NCBI GenBank assembly: GCA_945878385.1
Contig: CAMCTE010000009.1
Location: 1-25,398, forward strand
Direction of reading: 5' to 3'
DNA length: 25,398 nt
Source of the DNA: Azohydromonas lata NBRC 102462
GTDB lineage: Bacteria; Pseudomonadota; Gammaproteobacteria; Burkholderiales; Burkholderiaceae_C
In this document: positions 16,448-23,272 of the stretch, one piece after another
How the letters are laid out: each line of letters starts with the position of its first letter
How positions within the stretch are numbered: position 1 is the stretch's first letter
Translations under genes and position numbers: made by a program
The notes under the pieces: generated by a model
Seen by the model: the letters and a program-made list of their open reading frames with translations, nothing else
What the model was told of the DNA's origin: nothing
Databases searched by the model: none

Positions 16448-19264
16448 TCAGAACTTGTAGCCCAGACGCATCGCGTAGGCCGCGCCGGTCTTGATCTCGG
16501 AGTCCACGGTCACGCCGTCGGCCTTGAGCTGGCGGTACACCGGCTTGTTCAGGTTGTTGCCTTCGAAGCGCAGGCTCAGGCCCTTGAGGTAGCCCGACTG
16601 CAGTTCGTAGCCCACCTGTGCCGACACCCAGGACGAACCTTCGATGTAGCGCAGGGTCGGGTAGCCACCCACGGCATCGTTGGCCACGCTGCCCACATAA
16701 GTGGTGCGGCGGTTGAGGGCCACCGAGGCCTGCAGGCCCGACTGGTCGAAATACAGCATGAACTTGGTGTTGCCCTTGGACAGGCCCGGCAACGGGATGC
16801 GCTCGTTGGTCGTGCTCACCGGCTGGTTCGGGTTTGCACCCAACAGGCCCACCGGCAGGTTCACCGAGCTGGAGGTGTTGCTGTAGCTGGCCGTCACACC
16901 GAAGGAGCGCAGCGGATCGGCAATCACACTCAAGGGAGCAGAAGCCGACAGCTCATAGCCACGCAGCGTACCGCCCGAGCCGTTGACCGCCTGGGTGAAG
17001 GTACCCACCGCTCCCTTGGCAGGGATCGACAGGCCCAACTGGCTCGCATAGGACGAGAAGTTGTAGTTCGTGTCGGTGAACTTCGTGATGTAGGTGTCCA
17101 GATCCTTGTAGAACACGGCGGCGGCGAAGTAGGCCTTCGTGCCCAGGTACTTCTCGAACGAGAGGTCCAGCGCCGTGGCGCGGTAGGGCTTCAGGAAGGG
17201 GTTGCCACCCGAGCCCACGAAGCGGCCAAAGGTGGCCGTGTTCTGCGGATTGGTGTCCACCGAGGCGGCAAACGAGTTGCGCTGGTCGGTCAGGTCGGCG
17301 CGCGCCAACTGCTTGCCCAAGCCCAAGCGCAGCAGGTTGCCATTGCCCAGGTCGCCGGTCAGGTTGACCGAGGGCAGCACATCGGTGTAGCTGGTGCCTG
17401 CGGTGGTGATGCCCTTGGAGGGATTGACCAGCACCACGCTGGAGCCCACGCCGGCCAGGTAGCCCGAAGACTGCTGGTCGGTGTTCACGACCTGTGCACC
17501 CACGTTGCCGCGCACCGGCACGCCACCCATCTTGGTCTCCACCGCCAGCTTGGCATAAGCGGTGGTGACCTTTTCCTCGACGCCCCAGGTCTTGGAGAGG
17601 ATGTCGTCGTTGTACTTGCGCAGGATGGTGGCACCCGGCCACAGCGAGGCCTGCGGGTCAAAGGTCAGCAGGTTCAGGCCCGTGCCGCCCACATTGTTTT
17701 CCACATAGGCGTCCGAAGGCATGGTGATGCGGTCCTTGCCGCCACCGGTGGTGGAGACGATCAGGCCTTCATCGGTGATGCGGTCCTTCTTGCGGTTGGT
17801 GTGGTTGGCACCGAACTGGATTTCCGGGAACAGGGCGCCGCCCAAGTCCTTCTTCACATCCAAACGGAAACCATCGACCTTGTCCTTGATCGTGGGGCCC
17901 TTCGAATAGCCGGCCTGCGGCACGCCGTCGATGCCCGACCAACCGGTCTGGTCACGCACCTGGAACAGCGCCGGGTTCGTGTAGCTCAGCGGGCTGCCGA
18001 CGGTGAGCTTGGGCGCGCCCGAGCCGCTGTAGTCGAAGCTCAGCGTGTCCACGCCGGTGATGCTGGCATAGGCTTCGTTGTCGCGCTCGATGCGCTGGGC
18101 GCTGGCCTTGTTCACATCCAGCGTGGCTTGCCAACCGCCGTCGAGCTTGACGGTGTTCTTCCAGCCCAGCGTCTTGATGGTGTCGTCGTAGCTGATGCCC
18201 TCGGAGAATCCGATGATCTTGCCTGCCGGATCACTGCTGTTGAGGGTGTAGGTGCCCTTGCTGGCCACACCATTGGCCACCGTGGCGTTGGTGATGGTGT
18301 TGTAGGGGTAAAGGCCGGCCTTGACGGCCGTGATCTTGGTGTAGGTGTCGGCCTTGGTCTGGAAGTAGTCGAGCTGGCTGTTCCAGTTCTGGCTGGGCTT
18401 GAAGTTGATGATGGCCGCCACACCGGTGCGGTCGTCGGTGTAGCGGCGGGTGGAGTAGTCCAGGCCGCTGCCGAAGCTGGGCACCTTCACATTGGGCGTG
18501 CCGGTACCGGTGGCGGTTGCGCCGGTGTAGGCGGTCACGGTGCCGTCACCCCAGCCGCAGCAGGTGAACTGGCTGCTGGTGCCGTCCACCCGCACGAATC
18601 CCAGGGCCACACCCACCTTGCGGTCGGCGAAGTTGTCGATGTAGGTCAGGCTCGTGCGGCTGCCGGTGCCTTCCTTGTCCTTGTCCAGGCCCACACCGGT
18701 GCGCACTTTGGTGCGGCTGACGGCGATCACACGGTTGCGGTAGAGGGTCGGGTCGATCAGCTTGTTGTCGATCGTGCCGGCCAGGCCGCCGCCGATCAGG
18801 GCCGCATCGGCCGTCTTGTAAACCGTGGCGCCGCCGATCAGTTCAGCCGGGTACACGCTCAGGTCCAGGGCGCGGCTGTTGCCGATGCCGGCCTGCTCAC
18901 GGCCGTTGATCAGGTAGCCGGAAAAATCGGGGCCCAAACCGCGGATGCTGACGGTCGATGCCGTGCCTTCACGGGTGCGCTGCGTGGTGACGCCCGGCAG
19001 GCGGGCCAGCGATTCGGCGATGGTGGTGTCGGGCAGTTTGCCAATGTCTTCGGCGCTGAGCGATTCGGTCACGCCCTCGGCGTTCTTCTTGACGCTGATG
19101 GCGCTTTCAATGGCGCTGCGGATGCCGGTCACGGTCACCTGCTGGGCCTGCTGCGCCTGGGCCTGCATGGCCGACAGTGCAGCCACGGCAGCCACGGCAG
19201 CTGCCGTGGGGGTGAGCGCCGTGCGCACGCGCGAGCGGCGGCCTTGGGCGGTTGCTTCATTCAT
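16448..19264 (-). CDS. TonB-dependent outer-membrane receptor, probable maltodextrin importer
   Basis: A 938-aa TonB-dependent receptor of the Xanthomonas/Caulobacter type, predicted to import oligosaccharides across the outer membrane using TonB energy. Residues 1-38 form a signal peptide ending AQA/QQ. A TonB-box-like QVTVTG is at 42-47. The plug domain has LSAEDIGKLPDTTIAESLARLPGV, VSIRGLGPDFSGYLINGR and LIGGATVYKTADAALIGGGLAGT. A 22-stranded barrel is expected from the alternating Tyr/Phe pattern, and the protein ends in Phe (AMRLGYKF), the usual outer-membrane assembly signal. The ATG at 19264 is chosen for its AGGAG Shine-Dalgarno and signal peptide; a start at 19315 is in frame but lies upstream of the ribosome site. 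Maltodextrin is inferred from the neighbours. It is divergent from the large amylase. Confidence 0.93.
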   Translation of the reverse strand: MNEATAQGRRSRVRTALTPTAAAVAAVAALSAMQAQAQQAQQVTVTGIRSAIESAISVKKNAEGVTESLSAEDIGKLPDTTIAESLARLPGVTTQRTREGTASTVSIRGLGPDFSGYLINGREQAGIGNSRALDLSVYPAELIGGATVYKTADAALIGGGLAGTIDNKLIDPTLYRNRVIAVSRTKVRTGVGLDKDKEGTGSRTSLTYIDNFADRKVGVALGFVRVDGTSSQFTCCGWGDGTVTAYTGATATGTGTPNVKVPSFGSGLDYSTRRYTDDRTGVAAIINFKPSQNWNSQLDYFQTKADTYTKITAVKAGLYPYNTITNATVANGVASKGTYTLNSSDPAGKIIGFSEGISYDDTIKTLGWKNTVKLDGGWQATLDVNKASAQRIERDNEAYASITGVDTLSFDYSGSGAPKLTVGSPLSYTNPALFQVRDQTGWSGIDGVPQAGYSKGPTIKDKVDGFRLDVKKDLGGALFPEIQFGANHTNRKKDRITDEGLIVSTTGGGKDRITMPSDAYVENNVGGTGLNLLTFDPQASLWPGATILRKYNDDILSKTWGVEEKVTTAYAKLAVETKMGGVPVRGNVGAQVVNTDQQSSGYLAGVGSSVVLVNPSKGITTAGTSYTDVLPSVNLTGDLGNGNLLRLGLGKQLARADLTDQRNSFAASVDTNPQNTATFGRFVGSGGNPFLKPYRATALDLSFEKYLGTKAYFAAAVFYKDLDTYITKFTDTNYNFSSYASQLGLSIPAKGAVGTFTQAVNGSGGTLRGYELSASAPLSVIADPLRSFGVTASYSNTSSSVNLPVGLLGANPNQPVSTTNERIPLPGLSKGNTKFMLYFDQSGLQASVALNRRTTYVGSVANDAVGGYPTLRYIEGSSWVSAQVGYELQSGYLKGLSLRFEGNNLNKPVYRQLKADGVTVDSEIKTGAAYAMRLGYKF

Positions 19265-19347
19265 GTTGTTGTCTCCTGCAAGCAGAGGAAAGATGTTGTG
19301 GTTAGAGAACACCAAAACCCGGGGACTCCCGTGTTTGATCCAAATTT

Positions 19348-19362
19348 TGTACTAAAACTACA
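19348..19362. promoter_or_regulatory. HexR/RpiR-type operator upstream of the TonB receptor
   Basis: TGTACTAAAACTACA: one arm is exactly ACTACA and the other TGTACT differs from TGTAGT by one base; the centre is AAA. It sits 84 bases before the receptor start in the 293-bp receptor/amylase divergent region. That spacing fits a promoter-proximal operator. Confidence 0.62.
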
Positions 19363-19475
19363 TGCAATCAGCCCTAGGGGAACCCCCAGTACTTGCATCC
19401 GCGCAACACCGTCAACCCCCAAAAATCAGCCTCCACGCCCCATGCAGCGGGTCTGCAACCCACCAAAATCGCAGT

Positions 19476-19489
19476 TGCAATCGATTGCA
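19476..19489. promoter_or_regulatory. LacI-family-type operator palindrome
   Basis: TGCAATCGATTGCA is a perfect 14-bp palindrome with a central CG, the usual form of LacI-family operators. It lies about 70 bases before the large amylase ATG and about 212 bases from the receptor start. No LacI-type regulator is encoded in the window, so its partner would be elsewhere. I saw no second copy in the other control regions. Confidence 0.6.
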
Positions 19490-19503
19490 TCAATTCCTGA
19501 TTT

Positions 19504-19518
19504 TGTAATTTAGGTACA
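19504..19518. promoter_or_regulatory. Weak HexR/RpiR-type half-matching site before the large amylase
   Basis: TGTAATTTAGGTACA keeps TGTA-N7-TACA and the left arm TGTAAT but has two mismatches in the right arm. It is 39 bases upstream of the amylase ATG, a sensible operator position. Taken alone it could be chance in an AT-richer promoter stretch. Confidence 0.35.
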
Positions 19519-19523
19519 TTCTT

Positions 19524-19547
19524 CGGCGTCAGCCTTTCAAGACGCCG
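19524..19547 (+). promoter_or_regulatory. Leader hairpin just before the large amylase start
   Basis: CGGCGTC (19524-19530) and GACGCCG (19541-19547) are perfect 7-bp complements around a 10-base loop AGCCTTTCAA. The stem ends ten bases before the ATG and there is no clear Shine-Dalgarno, so the hairpin could restrain or shape ribosome binding if the transcript starts upstream of it. Confidence 0.45.
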
Positions 19548-19557
19548 TGTAGCCAAC

Positions 19558-22062
19558 ATGTCGAACTTCCTGCGCGCCCTTGTGCGGCGTATGGCCGCCC
19601 CGGCCCAACGGGCGCCTCACACCCACCCCACCCGTGCGGTCGCGGCCACCTGCACCCTTCTGCTGATGGGCGCTGCGGCCTGGGCGGGGCCTGCGTTGAA
19701 ACTGCATGTGCCCTCGCCAGACTGGCGCGACCAAGTCATCTACTTCGCCGTCACCGACCGCTTTGCCGACGGCAACCCGCGCAACAACCAGCAGGGTGCC
19801 GGTGAATTCGATCCGGCCAACGCCACCCGCTTCAGTGGCGGCGACCTCGCCGGGCTGCGCCAGCGCCTGAACTACATCCAGGGCCTGGGGGCCACCACGC
19901 TGTGGATCACGCCACCGGTGGCCAACCAGTGGCTCAATGCGCAGGGCAGTTACAGCGGCTACCACGGCTACTGGGCCGAACACTTCATGCGCGTGGACCG
20001 CCACTTCGGCACGCTGCACGACTACCGGCTGCTGTCCGATGCCCTGCACCGCCGCGGCATGTACTTGGTGCAGGACATCGTGGTCAACCATGTGGGCGAC
20101 TTCTTCTACTACGACCCAAGCCGCCGCGCAAACGAGCCAGCCGCCGGTTGGAAGTCCAACTCGCGCAGCCCCCTGAAGGACAAAGCCCCCTCGCAGGCGC
20201 CCTTCCAGCTGAACGACCCGCGCCGCGCCACCGACCGCGCAGCGGGCATCTACCACTGGACGCCCGACATCACCGACTACCAGAACCGCGAACAGGAGCT
20301 GACCTTCCAGATGTCGGGCCTGGACGACCTCAACACCCGCAACCCCCGTGTGCGCCAGGCCCTGCGCCGCAGCTACGCCCACTGGATCCGAGAGGTGGGC
20401 GTAGACGGCTACCGGGTGGACACCGCCTTCTATGTCGAGCCCGATTTCTTCGAAGACTTCATTTGGCGCCCAGCCCGCGCGGGCGGCACGCCGGGCATGG
20501 CCGAAGTGGCCCGCCGCACGGGGCGCCAAGACTTCCTTTTGTTCGGCGAAGGATTCGGCATCGATTCCCCCGGCCGCACCGAACAGAGCCTGCGCATCGA
20601 GTCCTACATGCAGGGTCCACAGCCCGGGCAGCGCCGCTTGCAGGGCATGCTCAACTTCCCGCTGTACGGGGCCCTGGGCGATGTGCTGGGCCGCGGTGCG
20701 CCCACCGCCGTACTGGGCCAACGCCTGCGCAGCCAGGTGGCCCTGCACCCACGATTGCACTGGATGCCCTCGTTCCTGGACAACCACGATGTGGACCGCT
20801 TCCTCACCGCCGCCGACGAGCGCGCCTTGGTGCAGGGCCTTGCGGCCCTGTTCACCCTGCCCGGCATTCCGGTTGTCTACTACGGCACCGAGCAGGGCTT
20901 CACTCAGCAGCGCGCCTCCATGTTTGCCGCCGGCTGGGGCTCGGGCGGGCGCGACCACTTCAACCTGAACCACCCCCTGGCCCAGACCCTTCGTTCACTG
21001 GCGCAATTGCGCACGGCCCACGCACCGCTGCGCCGCGGCTGGCCCACCGTGTTGGCCGAAACCACGGACGACGCGGGCGCCTTGGTGTGGCGCATGAGCC
21101 ATGAGGGCGCGCATGTGCTCGTGGCGCTGAACACCGCCGACAGCCCCGTCACCGTGGCCCACCTGCCCACCGGTTCGGCGCACAGTGTCACGCTGCAAGC
21201 CGCCTGGGGCCTGGAGGCCCAGCCCGAACCGCTGAGCAGTGACGAGCAAGGCCGCGTGAGGCTGGCCCTGGGTGCGCGCGACCTGCGCGTGTGGCATTGG
21301 CACGATGCCGCCTTGATGGGTACGGCGCAAGCCGGAAAGGCCCAAGCCGAAGCCGCCTTGGAACTGCGTGCCAACGGTGCCGGCGACACGCCGTGGGTGG
21401 AGGTGCTCAACCGCGACGACCCCGCCGGTGATGACCACGGCCCCGAGGGCCGCTATCGGTACCCGCTGGAGGAGGGCTACGCACAGCACCAGCCCGCCGA
21501 CATCCGCCGCGTGCAGGTGGCCACGCGCCAAGAAGACAGGGGCCAAGCCCTGCGCATCACACTCACCATGGCCGGCATCAGCACCGCCTGGAGCCCGCGC
21601 CATGGCTTCGACCATGTGGCCTTCACCACCTTCCTCGAATGGCCGCAGGCCACAGCCGGTGCCACCGACCCCGCCTGCCCCACTGAGGGTTCGCGGGTGA
21701 TGCCCCTGCAAGACGGGGAATTGCCCGGCGATCTGCGCTGGCACCGCCGGCTGCGGTCGCATGGTTGGAGCCTGGCCCTGTTCGGCTGCGAAGGCGCCGG
21801 CGCGCAGCACGAGGGGCGCCCCCTGAACCGCGGCGTGAAGGTGGCCACCGACCTCGCGCAGAAGACGGTCACCTTCACCCTGAGCGCGGCCGCACTGGGC
21901 AACCGCCCCAGCCTCTCAGGCATGCGCCTGTGGATCAACACCTGGGATTGGGACGCCCGCTACCGCGCCTTGTCACCCGAGCCGCAGGCCTTCGAATTCG
22001 GCGGCGGGCAGCCTGGGCAGCCGCGCGTGATGGACAGCACCGACATTCTGGTCTTGCCTTGA
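19558..22062 (+). CDS. Large secreted GH13 alpha-amylase with glucodextranase-type C-terminal domain (amyA5)
   Basis: An 834-aa exported alpha-glucan hydrolase. A long polar N-region is followed by the hydrophobic segment AVAATCTLLLMGAAAWA (27-43), a likely Sec signal. The GH13 domain (about 50-500) has all catalytic parts: VQDIVVNHVG (Asp173), nucleophile Asp288 in DGYRVDTA, acid/base Glu331 in LFGEGFG, and Asp411 in FLDNHD. A beta-sandwich of about 90 residues follows, then from about residue 600 a domain with DDPAGDDHGPEGRYRYP and LWINTWDWDARYR...DSTDILVLP, which resembles the C-terminal binding module of glucodextranases and some pullulanases (PF09985-like). It probably attacks starch outside the inner membrane. 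It is divergent from the TonB receptor and convergent with glk, two bases separating the stops. Confidence 0.9.
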   Translation: MSNFLRALVRRMAAPAQRAPHTHPTRAVAATCTLLLMGAAAWAGPALKLHVPSPDWRDQVIYFAVTDRFADGNPRNNQQGAGEFDPANATRFSGGDLAGLRQRLNYIQGLGATTLWITPPVANQWLNAQGSYSGYHGYWAEHFMRVDRHFGTLHDYRLLSDALHRRGMYLVQDIVVNHVGDFFYYDPSRRANEPAAGWKSNSRSPLKDKAPSQAPFQLNDPRRATDRAAGIYHWTPDITDYQNREQELTFQMSGLDDLNTRNPRVRQALRRSYAHWIREVGVDGYRVDTAFYVEPDFFEDFIWRPARAGGTPGMAEVARRTGRQDFLLFGEGFGIDSPGRTEQSLRIESYMQGPQPGQRRLQGMLNFPLYGALGDVLGRGAPTAVLGQRLRSQVALHPRLHWMPSFLDNHDVDRFLTAADERALVQGLAALFTLPGIPVVYYGTEQGFTQQRASMFAAGWGSGGRDHFNLNHPLAQTLRSLAQLRTAHAPLRRGWPTVLAETTDDAGALVWRMSHEGAHVLVALNTADSPVTVAHLPTGSAHSVTLQAAWGLEAQPEPLSSDEQGRVRLALGARDLRVWHWHDAALMGTAQAGKAQAEAALELRANGAGDTPWVEVLNRDDPAGDDHGPEGRYRYPLEEGYAQHQPADIRRVQVATRQEDRGQALRITLTMAGISTAWSPRHGFDHVAFTTFLEWPQATAGATDPACPTEGSRVMPLQDGELPGDLRWHRRLRSHGWSLALFGCEGAGAQHEGRPLNRGVKVATDLAQKTVTFTLSAAALGNRPSLSGMRLWINTWDWDARYRALSPEPQAFEFGGGQPGQPRVMDSTDILVLP

Positions 22063-22064
22063 CT

Positions 22065-23078
22065 TCAACTCGGCCGAGCCCCCTGCGCCACCGCGCAAGA
22101 CACCCCGTGCAGCGCCACCAGGGTGTCGGTGATCAGCACCGTGGGAATGTCCCGGAGATAGAAGGCGAAGCGCCCCTTGTGCTCGAAGCGGCGCCGGAAT
22201 TCAGATTCGAAGAACAGGTTGCCCAGGCGCGGCACCAAGCCGCCACCGATGAATACACCGCCACGGGCGCCCAACACCAGCGCCACATTGCCGGCATGGC
22301 CACCCAGCATCGCGCAGAACACTTCCAATGTGCGCCGGGCCGCGGTGTCTCCGGCCAGGCCTTGCAACACCAAGTCCTCGGTGTTGTCGATGTGCAGGCC
22401 CCAGCCCGAAACGCGGCACACGCAGGCATGCAGCAGGGGCAGGCCGATGCCTGAAAGAAAGCGCTCGGCCGACACATGCGGCCACTGTTGGCGCGCTTCC
22501 TGCAGCAGCGCCGCTTCGAAGTCGTCGTGCGCGGCCAGGGTCATGTGGCCGCCTTCGCCCGGCAGCGGCTGCCACCCCTGCCGCGTGGGCACCATGCCAG
22601 CCACGCCCAAGCCGGTGCCCGGCCCGACCACCGCCAACGGCGCGTCGTACCGCGGAAGCCTGTCGTCCCAACTGCGAAGTTGGTGCGCCCCCAGGTGGGG
22701 CAGCGAACAGGCCAGGGCCTCGAAATCGTTGTAGACATGCAGGGCCGACAACTGAAGCCGCTCGGCCTCCTGGCGGCAGGAAAAGCGCCAATGGTTGTTG
22801 GTCATGGCCACCTGGTCACCGCCCACCGCCGTGGCCAGTGCCCAACCGGCGCGCAGGCCCTGCGCCGCCGCGCGGGCCCGGTGTTCGGCCGGCAGGGCCG
22901 ACAGGTAGTGCTGCATCGCCTGACCCGGCCCGCTGAAATCGGCCGTGGGCAGGGTGTGCACATGCGAAACCGCCTGACCCGGCTGCTCAACCCAGCCGAA
23001 ACGGGCGTTTGTCCCGCCAATGTCGGCAACGACCAGAGGGCTTTGCAGTCCCGCAGAGGACAAGGCAGACACGGACAT
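22065..23078 (-). CDS. glk: Stand-alone glucokinase
   Basis: A 337-aa Glk-type glucokinase (ATP + glucose to glucose-6-phosphate, cytoplasm). The phosphate-binding DIGGTNARFG is at about 19-28. The catalytic Asp is in VYNDFEALA, the sugar-binding residues are in PGEGGHMTL and HVSAERFLSG, and GPGTGLGVAGMVP and GGVFIGGGLVPRLG are typical. The start is taken as ATG 23078, with an in-frame TTG two codons earlier as alternative; neither has a good Shine-Dalgarno. It is divergent from the glucokinase-RpiR fusion, with operator-like sites between them. It is a second glucokinase of the same fold as the fusion's N-terminal half, but the two differ along most of their length, so they are not a recent duplication. 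Confidence 0.93.
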   Translation of the reverse strand: MSVSALSSAGLQSPLVVADIGGTNARFGWVEQPGQAVSHVHTLPTADFSGPGQAMQHYLSALPAEHRARAAAQGLRAGWALATAVGGDQVAMTNNHWRFSCRQEAERLQLSALHVYNDFEALACSLPHLGAHQLRSWDDRLPRYDAPLAVVGPGTGLGVAGMVPTRQGWQPLPGEGGHMTLAAHDDFEAALLQEARQQWPHVSAERFLSGIGLPLLHACVCRVSGWGLHIDNTEDLVLQGLAGDTAARRTLEVFCAMLGGHAGNVALVLGARGGVFIGGGLVPRLGNLFFESEFRRRFEHKGRFAFYLRDIPTVLITDTLVALHGVSCAVAQGARPS

Positions 23079-23120
23079 GGGCAATGACGGGCTGGACGGG
23101 GATCACGCAGCGTTGGAGGA

Positions 23121-23152
23121 TGTAGTTTCACTCCAACAGTAGCAAAACTACA
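23121..23152. promoter_or_regulatory. Two degenerate HexR/RpiR-type sites before glk, with an overlapping inverted repeat
   Basis: TGTAGTTTCACTCCA (23121-23135) keeps the left arm TGTAGT; AGTAGCAAAACTACA (23138-23152) keeps the right arm ACTACA. They are 42 and 59 bases before the glk start. In addition GTTGGAG (23112-23118) and CTCCAAC (23131-23137) form a perfect 7-bp inverted repeat enclosing the first site, which could fold in the glk leader. Confidence 0.45.
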
Positions 23153-23215
23153 TGAATTTTCTCGTTGAATTCTAGTTGCCAATACAGAGAAATCCCGAGG
23201 AAAACGCTGCAGATT

Positions 23216-23230
23216 TGTAGTTTCATTACA
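23216..23230. promoter_or_regulatory. HexR/RpiR-type operator before the glucokinase-RpiR fusion gene
   Basis: TGTAGTTTCATTACA fits TGTARTWWWAYTACA at all positions but one (C in the centre). It lies 42 bases upstream of the fusion gene ATG, a position that would allow the regulator to control its own synthesis. Confidence 0.68.
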
Positions 23231-23272
23231 GGGTCGTGCACCTTTCGCACCCCGCGGCTTCGGCCCCCTCCC

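Noticed and set aside
17801..19513. A 570-codon open frame on the plus strand opposite the TonB receptor
   Set aside because: Its Gly/Ala/Val/His-rich translation has no motif and it mirrors a well-supported receptor.
23112..23137. GTTGGAG/CTCCAAC inverted repeat as a terminator
   Set aside because: The stem is short, the loop is 12 bases and there is no T-run; it lies in a divergent promoter region, so it is only noted with the operator entry.
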